Shown: positions 38,613 through 48,795, numbered from the stretch's first letter. The stretch is DNA of 64,000 nucleotides from Microcoleus vaginatus PCC 9802 (GCA_022701275.1 CP031740.1:1189001-1253000); one strand, 5' to 3'. Notes: a model not told the origin generated them from the letters alone. Numbers and translations: made by a program.

Positions 38613-40313
38613 GTGAGCCAGGAATTTCAACTCTCAGTCACCCCTGTTGGGGACGACGAATATCTAGTGCGGACAGAAAGGGTTGCACCCGGTGTACCCT
38701 TAGCCGAACAACAAGTCCGCTGGCCGATCGACGAATGGCTTGCACTGTCTGCTCAACTGATGAACGACCCGCTGGTGGGCTTGCTCCAGGGAAAAGTAGT
38801 ACAGGGAAGCAATTTGGCTGGTCGCGGCCTCTCCCGTTCGGGAAACAACTCAGCGCCCAATTTAGTAGCTCTGGGGCAACAATTATACAGCGGGCTGTTT
38901 CAAGGAAACTTGCGCGATAGCTGGACTTGCGCTCAAGGCATCGCCCAGCACCGCCGAGAAGTGCTGCAACTGCGACTCGGACTCAAAGGCCGGCGCTTGC
39001 CGCGGCTGCCGTGGGAAGTTCTGCACGCCGGCGATCGCCCTTTGGCAACCGGCACCGATGTCGTGTTTTCTCGCTACCAACCAGGTACAAGTTTGTTCAA
39101 ACAAACCCGGATACTGCCTAGTAGCGGGCCACTAAAAATTTTAATGGCGATCGCCTCTCCGAGCGATCGAGACAGCTTGCAGCTCAAGCGAGAAGTGCTC
39201 CACCTGCAACAAGAACTCCAAAACCGCACCGCTAATCCTCTCAAAAACAGCCCGCATTCCCCGGAAATTCAACTGACTATTCTCGAACAGCCCGATCGAG
39301 AACAACTTACTCAAGCCTTAGAACAAGGACACTACCAAGTCCTGCACTACGCAGGCCACAGCAACTTAGGTTCCAGAGGTGGCGAACTCTACTTAGTCAG
39401 CAGCCGCACCGGCTTAACCGAAACCCTCAGTGGCGACGACTTAGCTGGATTGCTTGTTAACAACGGTATTCAGATGGCCGTGTTCAACTCCTGCCGTGGC
39501 GCCTACGGCGACCCATCAGACCTCGCGGACGACAGCCCGGAACGGAACTTAACCGAAGCTCTAGTGAAGCGGGGCATTCCGGCAGTGCTAGCAATGGCAG
39601 AAAGCATCCCCGACGATGTAGCCCTAACTCTGACCCGGTTGTTTTACCGCAACCTCAATCAAGGCTATCCAGTCGATCTCAGCCTGAGCCGGGCCAGAGC
39701 TGGGCTAATTTCTGCCTACGGTTCTCACCAGCTATACTGGGCTTTGCCCATTCTCTACCAGCACCCGGACTTTGACGGCTATCTGATCGGCGGCCCAGCC
39801 CACAGCGCGACATCCGGGTCTCGGGTGCAAATAATCGCGTCGGGAACGCCGCCGGCTCTGGCGGGTACAGAATGGAGTGCGCCACCTTCACTCTCGGCGA
39901 TCGCCCAATACCCCCCAATCCCAGCCAATCGATCGCATGAGTCAGACAGTTCTGACGGCGAAGTCTGGGAATACTTTCCCGACCAATTAAAAGATCGCAG
40001 GGATTGGGTTCACCAGAACGATCGATTCGATGCTACTAATTCACCGAACTCACCGACGGCTTCGCCGTCCTCTATTCCTAATTCTGAGTCTTCGGCGATC
40101 CAAGCAACTCGCGCCGCTGCACCGACTCAGAAACCCTTAAAAAAACCGGGGTTGAAAAAATCTGTCGCTCTAATGCTTTGCTTATTGCCCGTGGCTTTGA
40201 GTGCTGGCTTTTTTGGGTGGCGCTACTCGCACCAGCGAGACACGAAACCTGAAGAGTTACTACCGGCGGTACGGACTCCCCTGTCGCAAAATTACCTGCA
40301 ACAACGTCACTAA
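38613..40313 (+). CDS. CHAT-domain (caspase-like) protein with C-terminal membrane anchor
   Basis: Start at the GTG at 38613 (SQEFQLSVTP), with GGGAGG upstream; the 566-aa length supports this choice. After an N-terminal beta-rich region the CHAT protease core carries His249 in HYAGHSN and Cys294 in NSCRGAYGD, the expected catalytic dyad. A low-complexity Ser/Pro region (about 450-510) leads to a single membrane helix (VALMLCLLPVALSAGFFGW) near the end and a short cytosolic tail. CHAT proteases cleave partner proteins in signalling and in some defence systems. The partner is unknown. Confidence 0.85.
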   Translation: MSQEFQLSVTPVGDDEYLVRTERVAPGVPLAEQQVRWPIDEWLALSAQLMNDPLVGLLQGKVVQGSNLAGRGLSRSGNNSAPNLVALGQQLYSGLFQGNLRDSWTCAQGIAQHRREVLQLRLGLKGRRLPRLPWEVLHAGDRPLATGTDVVFSRYQPGTSLFKQTRILPSSGPLKILMAIASPSDRDSLQLKREVLHLQQELQNRTANPLKNSPHSPEIQLTILEQPDREQLTQALEQGHYQVLHYAGHSNLGSRGGELYLVSSRTGLTETLSGDDLAGLLVNNGIQMAVFNSCRGAYGDPSDLADDSPERNLTEALVKRGIPAVLAMAESIPDDVALTLTRLFYRNLNQGYPVDLSLSRARAGLISAYGSHQLYWALPILYQHPDFDGYLIGGPAHSATSGSRVQIIASGTPPALAGTEWSAPPSLSAIAQYPPIPANRSHESDSSDGEVWEYFPDQLKDRRDWVHQNDRFDATNSPNSPTASPSSIPNSESSAIQATRAAAPTQKPLKKPGLKKSVALMLCLLPVALSAGFFGWRYSHQRDTKPEELLPAVRTPLSQNYLQQRH

Positions 40314-40565
40314 AAGCGATCGCCCACTGCAATGCGGAATTTAGACCCTCTTGGCATGGCTCCAAACTGGGTGGGGTTTTTGCTGGCCATTCGCGATCGG
40401 CTGTCGGTGGAACAGTGATCAAAAGTATGCTGCTCGATCGAATCTCGGACTTACCTTCATCAAGCCGGTTTTTACCGAAAATAAGCAGCAGCGCAACCAA
40501 GCATCTAGCAAGAAACCGGGTTTCTCGTCGAGAGAGTAAGTCCGGGACTGCTTGATATAGAATTC

Positions 40566-40727
40566 GTCAGTCGATTGTAGATTTTAGACTTCGGCTTGAG
40601 CCCTGAGTCGAACGATTTGAGATCTTAGATTTACTCCACAGATGAATCTGGAAGCTTGAACAAGAGTCTAAAATTTTGATCTCTCCACGACAGGAGTCGG
40701 TGGCTTGTATGCGTTTTTGGGCGGGCT
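40566..40727. repeat. Dispersed repeat A, copy 2
   Basis: It carries the same blocks as 15151-15280 in the same order: GTCAGTCGAT, TTAGATTTACTCCACAGAT, CTCTCCACGACAGGA and GTTTTTGGGCGGG. Confidence 0.75.
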
Positions 40728-41411
40728 GATTCGGCAGCAGGAGCATTCGTCATTCGGCACAAGACAATAAAAGCCAGAGTTGCAACAATTAAGAACGTCC
40801 TCACCGTCAGTGCGGTTGGTATATTTCACAATAATTAATTATGGAAGCGGCTGTGAGTTTGACGCGCCCCTCCAGTTGGTGCATAAATTTTGAGAGTCTG
40901 GCAGTTTACAGGCCATGAGTGGAAACCAATACATTTCCATCGAAACTCCCTGTTGGGAACCGCTGCTAATTTGTAGTGCATCAAACATTTAAGCAGTTGT
41001 GCATTTAACTCGGTCTTTTTCAATTCCCCTGTGGAAATAACCTCAAATTCTTTGGCTTGGGGCCGTAGGAGGAAGATTTTCCCGAGTTCCCCCGAGACAT
41101 CTACTGATTCGTAGCGAAGTGTTAAGAGTCGCGAAGCAATCTCGCCCGATCAAAACTATTCCCCTCTTAGTGGCTGCCCGATGTTTCTGCCGCCCCCATT
41201 GAGTCGGGTTTTAGCTTAAACCCGTTCACCGAAGAGGTGAAATTTCCTTCAATTTTTAGCGGATTGCCTTCCCCAGACTGCGTTCTGTGCAAGTTATATG
41301 CCCAACACCTTAATAGAAGATTGCTCGTTGGTATTTGGGGTTTTGAGGGGATTTCGATCCCGAAAAATCGGGTTTATACCATTTTAGATTTTAGATTTTA
41401 GATTTTAGATT

Positions 41412-41485
41412 GAAGAATTGGGAATGACTTATTCCATAAGGGTTTGGAGCACGGGCCTACCGTTGGATTCTTTTTGTAAACTGGT
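41412..41485. repeat. Dispersed repeat B, copy 2
   Basis: It matches 15020-15096: GAAGAATTGG, AATGACTTA, a GGGTT core, CACGGGC and GGATTCTTTT blocks occur in the same order. Confidence 0.65.
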
Positions 41486-41860
41486 TTTGTAAGTAGCTGG
41501 CAGGGGCATCGAGAACAAGTGCTGCCTCCCCTTGTTGAGGTAAAAGTTAACCCCGGCAGGTAAATGCTGTCGGCAGATTTGCAGCGGCTGCGCTCTAGGT
41601 ATTTCGATTCATGGCTGTCTTGTTTTTACCTTGACCACAGACTCGATCAGGGATTGGTGAATGCAGGGAACAGACTTTACTGTAAAAAAGTAAAGCATTT
41701 AATTTGCGACAATAATTTCCCGCGCGATCGCTCCGAGGCTTACACAAGCATGTGGGCCACAAGCAGCAAATTGATCGCCCTTCGAGCATCCTTACTTCTA
41801 CCCCCCGTCTTGAGACCGCAGAAATTTATCCAGAATTTTAAATATTGAGAATTATTAGTA

Positions 41861-41889
41861 TTGACAGTGAAACAAAGTTAATCTAATGT
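41861..41889 (+). promoter_or_regulatory. Sigma-70-type promoter before cyAbrB
   Basis: TTGACA (41861-41866), a 17-bp spacer, then TAATGT (41884-41889), about 45 bp before the ATG. The fit to the consensus is good. Confidence 0.6.
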
Positions 41890-41933
41890 GTTGTAATTGA
41901 TATAAGTAAAGTCCAATAAGCGAGGTACGGTCA

Positions 41934-42344
41934 ATGGCAGAAACAGCTACAGCACCCTTAACAGGAAAAGGTCTGCTTCAAAAAATCAAAGGCAGTGATT
42001 TGCCACGCAGAGAACTTGCAAAGCTTTGCGGCTACTTCACTGTCAGCAAAAGTGGAGAAACCCGGATTAATCTGGCTGAGTTTTACGATGCAGTGTTAGC
42101 TGCTAAGGGCATTGAGCTAGAGAAGTCGAAAGCAGACGGACGCGGGCGAGAAGCGAGTTATCGAGCTAGCGTTCACAAGAATGGCTCGATCGTGATCGGC
42201 GCAAATTATACCCAAGAAATGGGATTAAAGCCGGGAGACGAGTTTGAAATTAAGCTCGGATACAAGCACATTCGCTTGATTCAGATCGATATGGACAGAC
42301 CGGATGTGGAATTGGATGATGAAGAGGAGGATACAGAAGAATAG
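41934..42344 (+). CDS. cyAbrB-type transcriptional regulator
   Basis: This 136-aa protein belongs to the cyanobacterial AbrB-like family, which controls carbon/nitrogen-responsive genes. It begins MAETATAPLTGKGLLQK and has LPRRELAKLCGYFTV, GRGREASYR and a C-terminal DNA-binding half with SVHKNGSIVIGANYTQEMG and KPGDEFEIKLGYKHIRL. In this group the AbrB-like domain is at the C-terminal end. The acidic tail (DDEEEDTEE) is notable. Whether it is cyAbrB1 or cyAbrB2 cannot be told here. Confidence 0.9.
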   Translation: MAETATAPLTGKGLLQKIKGSDLPRRELAKLCGYFTVSKSGETRINLAEFYDAVLAAKGIELEKSKADGRGREASYRASVHKNGSIVIGANYTQEMGLKPGDEFEIKLGYKHIRLIQIDMDRPDVELDDEEEDTEE

Positions 42345-42434
42345 AGGCGATCGCGGTGCAGTCAGCCGATAGCAAGGCGACTGGATTTGGCATTCGCTAC
42401 ACGAGTATTTGCGCGCCACCCTTCGATTGAACTG

Positions 42435-42902
42435 ATGAGCTGTCTTGACTATTTCTATTTTCTCTTGTCCCGCAAAGACTACAGTGCCTCTGAACTTCGC
42501 AAAAAGGGGCAAGAGAAAGGTTTTGGCAATGAGGAAATATTGGAGGCGATCGCGCAAATTCAAGACCGCGGCTATCAGTCCGACACTCGCTTGGTGGCAA
42601 ACTCGATCGCCTCTGCAGCAGGCAAATACGGGAAGTCGGCCATCAAGCGCAAGTGCCTGCAAAAAGGAATTACCAACGATTTGTTCGAGCAAGTCTGGGA
42701 AGAAGAAATTGCCGAAAATCAGGACTCCGAAGCAGAAAAACTGGCCGAATTAAAAGCCAAAGTCATGCGGAAATACAAGATCGATACTTGGGGTAAAGCA
42801 GATCCGAAAACCAAGGGCAAAGTCTTGAATTACCTGCAATACAGGGGCTTTAATGCCTTTGAAATTTGGCGACAGTGGCAAACAGAAGAAGATGACGAGT
42901 AA
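42435..42902 (+). CDS. recX: Regulatory protein RecX
   Basis: Start at the ATG at 42435 (MSCLDYFYFLLSRKDYS), giving 155 aa, typical for RecX. A TTG at 42387 adds residues without family character. RecX binds RecA filaments and limits recombination. The tandem three-helix repeats (YSASELRKKGQEKGF, LVANSIASAAGKYG, VLNYLQYRGFNAFEIW) fit the family. No recA gene is near. Confidence 0.85.
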   Translation: MSCLDYFYFLLSRKDYSASELRKKGQEKGFGNEEILEAIAQIQDRGYQSDTRLVANSIASAAGKYGKSAIKRKCLQKGITNDLFEQVWEEEIAENQDSEAEKLAELKAKVMRKYKIDTWGKADPKTKGKVLNYLQYRGFNAFEIWRQWQTEEDDE

Positions 42903-43003
42903 ATAGTAGGGCCACGCAAATAGGTGCGGCCCAGATAGGCAAGCACAACTACACTGCTGCCGACGGGGCTAAAGTGTAAGTTCTGAGTTTTTGTAAATGT
43001 ATG

Positions 43004-43519
43004 TCAATCCTCAGCGTTGACTAAATAAGATTCGTACATCTGTCGGTGTCTGGCTAAAAGCTCGAGATATTTCTCGTTGATTTTGGCCAGCATCCATTTT
43101 TCAAGAAAAATGGCGGCGGATTCTGCTTTCAGCGGATCTGCTTGTAGGGGCAAAATATCTTTTCGAGCTGCGGTTTGCTCTGCAACAGACTTCAGCTTCT
43201 GAGGGTTTTGCTGGTATTTTCGACCGCTTTTGTGGTTGGCGTAGCGACGCGATCGAGTATACCCCATCTGCAAGAACTTGCGGGCCATGTCGGCTCCCAC
43301 AAAATCTTCGCGATCGAGATACTCTAAAAACAAGGAGTAAATTTTGCTGCTGGACTCCCTGGCAATTTCAGGAGTCTTAAATCTCCAGAAAGGCAGAATT
43401 TCTCCTTTGTAAGGTTCCACCAACAGCACTCCCTGTTCTCCCCTCCCTACCCGATAGAGTTCCGGGTGCTGTCGAAAGTCAATATTCTTAAAATCCAAAG
43501 AGTAGTCGAACTGCTTCAT
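43004..43519 (-). CDS. DUF4385-family protein
   Basis: This 171-aa protein begins MKQFDYSLDFKNIDFRQHPE and has YRVGRGEQGVLLVEPYKGEI, typical of DUF4385, a family of unknown function. Its ATG overlaps the DoxX gene stop (ATGA at 43516-43519), so translation is coupled. Confidence 0.85.
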   Translation of the reverse strand: MKQFDYSLDFKNIDFRQHPELYRVGRGEQGVLLVEPYKGEILPFWRFKTPEIARESSSKIYSLFLEYLDREDFVGADMARKFLQMGYTRSRRYANHKSGRKYQQNPQKLKSVAEQTAARKDILPLQADPLKAESAAIFLEKWMLAKINEKYLELLARHRQMYESYLVNAED

Positions 43520-43941
43520 TGGGTCTTTTCTGTTCTATCGGGAACTATAGAAGCCCGGGGTTTACCTTCGTCTGGTTGGGTATAAACCCAGGCCCAAGCA
43601 ATGAAGACAGCTTGAAAAGGCAGCCTGAACCAATACAGTAATTGGTTGTGGGGAATCCCTTCTATCGGAATGTTGTTGACGGCTTGATTGATATTAGCTG
43701 GAAACACGGCAATAAACAAGGCAATTAATCCCCATGCCGCCGCCCTGCTGACAGGAGGAACTAACAGCCCAATGCCACCCAAAATCTCGAAAAAACCGCT
43801 GATATAAACCAAGGCTTCTGGGTAAGGAAGCTGGGGCGGCACGATTCGGATAAAAGGTGTCGGCACTGCAAAGTGCAGCACGCCTACAATACAGAGAGCT
43901 ACTGCGAGGATAACTCGCCAAATTTCTTTTTGACTTTTCAT
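43516..43941 (-). CDS. DoxX-family membrane protein
   Basis: The start is at the ATG at 43941 (MKSQKEIWRVIL). The 141-aa protein has four hydrophobic segments with FFEILGGIGLLVP and PANINQAVN, typical of DoxX/DoxD-like membrane proteins. The substrate is unknown. Its stop overlaps the start of the DUF4385 gene by 4 nt. Confidence 0.8.
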   Translation of the reverse strand: MKSQKEIWRVILAVALCIVGVLHFAVPTPFIRIVPPQLPYPEALVYISGFFEILGGIGLLVPPVSRAAAWGLIALFIAVFPANINQAVNNIPIEGIPHNQLLYWFRLPFQAVFIAWAWVYTQPDEGKPRASIVPDRTEKTQ

Positions 43942-44816
43942 GGGCAATGGGTAATTAATAATTGTTAAATTGCTGCGAGAATACTTGCAAAAATTTGCTA
44001 TGTGCGATCGAGATGACAAGAAAACTGAGATCCAAAAATTCCAGCTTTCCGGGTTTGTCTGCTCTTGCTGGTAGCTGTAACGATTTTATTTCGTAGAAAA
44101 ATCAGGTTTATGGGTAACTCCCAGACAAGTTTTCACCGCCCCAAACTGGAGGAAGCGAGAACTGGAATCGAAGGCCTGCGCGTTGACTGCCGGCAACAGA
44201 GAGCGCGCATTTTGATAAAAAGATTTTAATGTCTAGTTCCCTGCTGCGGTCTCTATCTTCGGGTAGTAAAACATGATTTTTGGTTCGGGCTCTGGCTCGG
44301 TTAGTGACCAAACCAGCGGGGGATTTTCTTGAGCGACAAATGCGCCACAGCCTAACATTAAATAAATCATCGCGGGAATTGATGAGTGCGATTACTGTTA
44401 ATTTTGACCTTGCCTTGCAGGCGATTCCCTACCCTTCACCGAAGGCACGCGCATTCGGGATAGCTTCGCTCGCGCGTACTTTGATTAAACTAAATAATGC
44501 GAGTAATTTGTCAAGAAGTTTTAGAATTATTTAAGATTTGCGCTTTAAGAATTATTGGGAGAGGCAATTCGAGAACGCTCTGTAATTAAAATTACCGTCT
44601 AAAGTAAGGGTTTTGTCAACTTCCCACAGATGTTAGAATCGATGAAATTATCGAATTTGCTAAAAAGTCGATCGTCGTAGCAACTTCCAAACCATCCTGC
44701 TGGAATTCAAAATTGTCACCAACGGCAGGAACTTTTTAGCCGCCACATGATTCAAAAAGATTGAGCCTCCAAGCGCTGTGTCATTTTTATCTACACGCAA
44801 GCAATCACCGACGACC
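43942..44816. other. Gene-free stretch before the DUF4168 gene
   Basis: About 875 bp. Several 60-85-codon ORFs show no family character. A GCGCGCATTCGGGA...TCGCTCGCGCG repeat-like piece is at about 44449-44476. I see no RNA gene. Confidence 0.5.
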
Positions 44817-45308
44817 ATGAACACCTCACTTAACACCTCTAAATTTGCCCTCAACCGGATGCTGCGACAATCGCTGTTGCTTGGCATCTTTTCTGCAGCA
44901 GCTTTAGCTAGCGGATGGGCACCCGGTTTGTATGGACAATCCCCAAACCTCGTTTTCGGAGCAGCAGCCCAAGCTCAAGAGATTAGCAGCGAGGAAATTA
45001 CTAGCTACGCTCGCGCTGTGTTGGCAATAGAACCTAGACGGGTGGAAGCTTTTAACGAAATTAAAGGAATGGCTGGGGGCTCGGTTCCCAGAGTCGTGTG
45101 CAACGAAACTCAGCAAATTAATAGGTTGTCTGGAAGTGTTCGCGGCATCGCGGTGAATTACTGCCAACAAGCTAAAAAAGTTATCGAAACCAATGGTTTG
45201 ACAGTTAGTCGCTTCAACCAGCTCACTTTGCTCCAGCAAGCGGATCCGGCAGTCAAACAGCGAATTCAAGCCGAGCTGCTGCGACTGCAACAAGCGGGCA
45301 ATCAATAA
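44817..45308 (+). CDS. DUF4168-family secreted protein
   Basis: Start at the ATG at 44817 (MNTSLNTSKF), giving 163 aa. A signal peptide (LLLGIFSAAALASGWAPG) precedes the mature part. The DUF4168 signature EEITSYARAVLAIEPRRVEA and a C-terminal NQLTLLQQADPAVKQRIQAEL follow. The family is common in cyanobacteria and has no known role. A Cys pair in the mature part may form a disulphide. Confidence 0.85.
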   Translation: MNTSLNTSKFALNRMLRQSLLLGIFSAAALASGWAPGLYGQSPNLVFGAAAQAQEISSEEITSYARAVLAIEPRRVEAFNEIKGMAGGSVPRVVCNETQQINRLSGSVRGIAVNYCQQAKKVIETNGLTVSRFNQLTLLQQADPAVKQRIQAELLRLQQAGNQ

Positions 45309-45380
45309 GCTTGATGGTTTGAGTCTTTCTTCCTCTCCCGTTCTATTAGACTTCTCCATAAAAGTAGGTTTTGGGCAGGC

Positions 45381-45424
45381 AGGATGCCTAACCCCTATTT
45401 CCCACAACAATTATTGGAGATTTA
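45381..45424. repeat. Dispersed repeat C, copy 1
   Basis: GGATGCC, CCCACAA and ATTATTGGAGAT recur at 57252-57287. Confidence 0.65.
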
Positions 45425-45644
45425 AATTGTTCGAGTGACTAGACGGTATGCAAATTTTTTTTAAAAAAAAGCGATCGTCTGTAATAAAGTGCTTGACAAA
45501 ATAATATAAATTTGGTTAAAAAGCCCGAACGGGAGGGGTTCAGAAAGATGAATATTTTTCCACTTGCTATAAATCGCAATGAGAAATAGCCATCGCCGAC
45601 ACGATTAAGACGTTTTTAATTTCTGAAACATGAGCTGAAGATTG

Positions 45645-45729
45645 GAACTTGAGTCTTCCTTATTCCTTCGGCTATAAAAAAAATATATTCCTCAAAAACT
45701 CAAGTTCAAGTGAATTGCTCTGAGGAATA
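45645..45729 (+). promoter_or_regulatory. Structured ureE leader candidate
   Basis: GAACTTGAGT (45645-45654) can pair with ACTCAAGTTC (45698-45707), and TATTCCTCA (45686-45694) with TGAGGAATA (45721-45729). The two stems cross, so they exclude each other. The second lies within 20 nt of the ureE ATG. This is the layout of a switch or attenuator, but no ligand-binding core is recognised. Confidence 0.4.
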
Positions 45730-45739
45730 GAATATAAAA

Positions 45740-46177
45740 ATGCTAACCCTCACAAAACATTTACCTGCAAATCCCGATGCTATTGTCAGCTTTACTTTAC
45801 AAATGACATCGGACGATCGCACTCGCAGCCGTCACCGATTCGAGACGGATACGGGGGAAAAGCTGCACCTGAGTTTGCCCAGAGGTACGGTACTGCGCGA
45901 TCGAGATTTATTGCAGTCGGAAGACGGTACCTGTTTGGTACTGGTAAGTGCAAAACCCGAACTGGTACTGACAGCGCGGGCATCAAGTCCGCTGCTACTG
46001 ATGCGGGCGGCTTATCATTTAGGAAACCGTCACGTAGCTTTAGAAATTGCGGATAATTATTTAAGATTTTCTCCCGACTCTGTGTTGCAGGGAATGCTCG
46101 AAAAAATGGGTTTGGAAGTAACAGAGGAAATTGTGCCGTTTCAGCCGGAAATGGGGGCTTACGGGCACAACCATTAG
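45740..46177 (+). CDS. ureE: Urease accessory protein UreE
   Basis: This 145-aa nickel metallochaperone hands Ni2+ to urease. The N-terminal domain and a C-terminal [20 protein letters not shown] are characteristic. The tail ends GAYGHNH, a short His tail that can bind nickel. It is followed in the same direction by ureF and ureG. Confidence 0.9.
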   Translation: MLTLTKHLPANPDAIVSFTLQMTSDDRTRSRHRFETDTGEKLHLSLPRGTVLRDRDLLQSEDGTCLVLVSAKPELVLTARASSPLLLMRAAYHLGNRHVALEIADNYLRFSPDSVLQGMLEKMGLEVTEEIVPFQPEMGAYGHNH

Positions 46178-46184
46178 ATTTTTG

Positions 46185-46300
46185 ATTTTAGATTTTAGAT
46201 TTTAGATTTACTCCCACCCTGGAATCCGAGGGCTTATAACCAAATTAGTTTCGCTCATTCAAGAAGGAAGAAGTCAACACTCAACAGTCAACAGTCAACA
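46185..46300. repeat. TTAGATTT and CAACAGT short repeats
   Basis: GATTTTAGATTTTAGATTTTAG (about 46185-46209) and ACACTCAACAGTCAACAGTC (about 46275-46300) fill the ureE-ureF gap and reach the ureF start codon. Confidence 0.75.
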
Positions 46301-46990
46301 GTGAACAATCAACTTTTATGTTTGTTACAGCTAGCTTTTGCACCTGTGGGAGCTTATAGTTATTCTGAGGGAATCGAAAGTCTGGTAGAAACCGGTGCGA
46401 TCGACAGCGAGATTACTTTGAGAAATTGGTTAGAAAATTCGCTGCAATTCGGGGCTGTTCGAGTAGAAGCCGCTGTGGTGGTAAGGGCTTTGAGGGCGGC
46501 ACAGATAGGGGATTTGACGGCTTTGAATTACTGGAATGCTTGGGCGACTGCTACTAAGGAGACAGAAGAATTGCGCTTGCAAAGTTGGCAAATGGGGCGG
46601 ACTTTGGTCAGGTTGCTGCTGGATTTGCGATCGCCCGTTGCTTCTGGGTTAACAACAATTGTAAAAGAATTCGTGGAATCTGGCACCAATCAGTGCAATT
46701 TTGCGATCGGCTTTGGCATTGCCGCCGCAAGTTGGCAGATTGAAGAGGAAGTGGCTGTGTTAGGATATTTGTACAGTTGGGCTGCTAATTTGGCGAGTGC
46801 AGGCGTGAAACTGATTCCCCTCGGTCAAACAGTCGGTCAACAGTTACTGTTAGATTTGCAGTCTCAAATTAGCTGCACGGCGCAAGAAGTTTTACACTTA
46901 GAAGATGATGACCTTGGTAGTTGCAGTTGGGGGTTAGCCCTAGCTAGTATGGCGCACGAAACTCAGTACACTCGGTTATTTCGGAGTTGA
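46301..46990 (+). CDS. ureF: Urease accessory protein UreF
   Basis: This 229-aa protein works with UreD and UreG in urease activation. The N-terminal [18 protein letters not shown] is a UreF hallmark. The start is GTG at 46301, which lies inside a CAACAGT short-repeat run, so no Shine-Dalgarno is visible. The length is normal. Confidence 0.9.
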   Translation: MNNQLLCLLQLAFAPVGAYSYSEGIESLVETGAIDSEITLRNWLENSLQFGAVRVEAAVVVRALRAAQIGDLTALNYWNAWATATKETEELRLQSWQMGRTLVRLLLDLRSPVASGLTTIVKEFVESGTNQCNFAIGFGIAAASWQIEEEVAVLGYLYSWAANLASAGVKLIPLGQTVGQQLLLDLQSQISCTAQEVLHLEDDDLGSCSWGLALASMAHETQYTRLFRS

Positions 46991-47027
46991 AAATCAGAAA
47001 ATCTAAAATCTAAAATCTAAAATCGCT

Positions 47028-47624
47028 ATGGGTGCTTTTCGTGTAGGAATTGCTGGGCCGGTTGGTTCAGGGAAAACTGCTTTACTTGATGCTTTGTGCA
47101 AGGCGCTGCGGCAGCAATACCAGATTGCGGTTGTTACTAATGATATCTATACTCAGGAAGATGCACAGTTTTTGGTTCGGAGTCAAGCTTTGGACAGCGA
47201 TCGCATTTTGGGCGTAGAAACGGGAGGCTGTCCCCACACAGCCATCCGCGAAGATGCTTCCATTAACTTAGTAGCTATAGAAGAGTTAGAACAAAAATTC
47301 ACTGAGTTAGATTTAGTGTTTGTTGAAAGCGGTGGCGATAATTTGGCGGCAACATTTAGCCCGGAGTTAGTAGATTTAACAATTTACGTAATCGATGTCG
47401 CTGCCGGCGATAAAATTCCGCGCAAAGGCGGGCCAGGAATTACTAAATCAGATTTATTAGTAATAAATAAAACAGACCTCGCACCTTATGTAGGAGCAGA
47501 TTTAGGCGTGATGGAACGGGATACGAAAAAAATGCGAGGCGATAAACCTTTTGTTTTTACTAACTTGAAGACCAAAGAAGGATTAGAATCAGTAGTTAAA
47601 TTCATCCACTCCCATATTATGTAA
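47028..47624 (+). CDS. ureG: Urease accessory GTPase UreG
   Basis: This 198-aa SIMIBI GTPase drives nickel insertion. The P-loop is [11 protein letters not shown], with [29 protein letters not shown] (the CPH metal motif) and [10 protein letters not shown]. ureD and the structural genes are not in the window. TCTAAAA short repeats separate it from ureF. Confidence 0.95.
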   Translation: MGAFRVGIAGPVGSGKTALLDALCKALRQQYQIAVVTNDIYTQEDAQFLVRSQALDSDRILGVETGGCPHTAIREDASINLVAIEELEQKFTELDLVFVESGGDNLAATFSPELVDLTIYVIDVAAGDKIPRKGGPGITKSDLLVINKTDLAPYVGADLGVMERDTKKMRGDKPFVFTNLKTKEGLESVVKFIHSHIM

Positions 47625-47694
47625 AACATTAGCCTTCATCTGGGTTTATCAAGGTTTATCTGCCTTCATCTGCGGTTAAAACTCCTAAAAACTA

Positions 47695-48795
47695 TCACCG
47701 CACCACCAATTCCCTCACCAAATTAGCCAAACGTTCTGTACTGTCTGTCACCGCTAATTGAGCAGCAGCTTTAGACATTTTTTCCAAATATTCGGAATCT
47801 CTTAACAAATACAACACTTTGCTTTGCAACACATCTGCTGTCAGTTCGCTTTGACGGAATACCACGGCGGCGCCGGCTTTAGCAAATACTTCCGCATTAA
47901 ATCTTTGGTGGTCGTCAGCGGCGTGAGGAAAAGGAATTAAAATAGAAGGTACTCCCGTCACTGCTAATTCTGTCAGAGCACTGGCGCCCGATCGACTAAT
48001 TGCTAAATTTGCTCGCTGCAACAAACTCGCCACATTGTCGTAAAAGGGCATCGACAAATATTGCTCATGTTTCAAACTCTCAGCATCCGGGTCATTATTT
48101 CCGGTGAGGTGAACCACCCAAGCACCCGCATCAAACCAAGCCGGAGCACACTCGCGCACTAACTTATTGACTGCGACAGCACCTTGAGAGCCACCCATGA
48201 CTAAAATTACAGGTACACTGTCAGGAATTGGCAAATTTAGAGGTTGGCGGGCGAGGAATTGCGATCGCACCGGTGTACCAGCAACCACGGTTTTCGCGCG
48301 GGGTAAATGCTGGGCTGCGGCTTCAAATCCGATCGCCACAGCAGTGCACAAAGGACTAAACCAGCGTGTCACCTTTCCGGGAATTGCATTAGATTCATGG
48401 AGAATTACCGGCAAACCCAAAGAACGGGCCGCTAGAATTGCCGGTGCTGCGATGTAACCGCCGGTAGTAAAGACTCCCTGAAAATTTCCCGCTTTGAGCA
48501 ACTTCCGCACCTGAAGGATCGAGCCGGCGAGTCCGCCCAAAATTCGCAGTGTACCGAGTCCCAATCCCTGCTGAAAGCCTTCAACGGCAATCGTGTGGAG
48601 GGGGTAAAGGGATGAAACTAACTGGGTTTCCATGCGGTCTGGGACTCCTAGCCATTCGATCTGACAGTCGTTCAACTGCCCAGCGGTGGCGATCGCGGGA
48701 AATAAATGTCCACCAGTGCCGCTAGCTGCAACCAACAACCGGAGGGGGGCTTTTGTCAAGGTATTTGTTTCTTTTTTTACAAGTACAAGTTCCAC
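47695..48795 (-). CDS. murG: Undecaprenyl-PP-MurNAc-pentapeptide GlcNAc transferase MurG
   Basis: This 366-aa enzyme makes lipid II in peptidoglycan synthesis at the inner face of the membrane. GTGGHLFPA, HESNAIPGKVTRWF, GGSQGAVAVNK and SRSGASALTELAVTGVPSIL are the MurG motifs. The start is GTG at 48795. Confidence 0.95.
   Translation of the reverse strand: MELVLVKKETNTLTKAPLRLLVAASGTGGHLFPAIATAGQLNDCQIEWLGVPDRMETQLVSSLYPLHTIAVEGFQQGLGLGTLRILGGLAGSILQVRKLLKAGNFQGVFTTGGYIAAPAILAARSLGLPVILHESNAIPGKVTRWFSPLCTAVAIGFEAAAQHLPRAKTVVAGTPVRSQFLARQPLNLPIPDSVPVILVMGGSQGAVAVNKLVRECAPAWFDAGAWVVHLTGNNDPDAESLKHEQYLSMPFYDNVASLLQRANLAISRSGASALTELAVTGVPSILIPFPHAADDHQRFNAEVFAKAGAAVVFRQSELTADVLQSKVLYLLRDSEYLEKMSKAAAQLAVTDSTERLANLVRELVVR

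Larger units (their letters stand above)
40314..41933. other. 1.6-kb gene-poor stretch with dispersed repeats
   Basis: It holds repeat A copy 2 (about 40566-40727), repeat B copy 2 (about 41412-41485) and a TTAGATTT short-repeat run (about 41386-41410). A 62-codon ORF on the minus strand (40835-41023) and a 94-codon ORF (41564-41848) show no family and were not annotated. Confidence 0.6.
45309..45739. other. Leader region before ureE
   Basis: It holds a dispersed repeat (45381-45424, see 57252-57287) and a TTGACA at about 45493. A possible structured leader lies at 45645-45729. Confidence 0.5.

Noticed and set aside
41564-41848. 94-codon plus-strand ORF before cyAbrB
   Set aside because: No family character and no start signal.
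44108-44534. Small ORFs on both strands in the gap before the DUF4168 gene
   Set aside because: They overlap a repeat-like piece and have no family.
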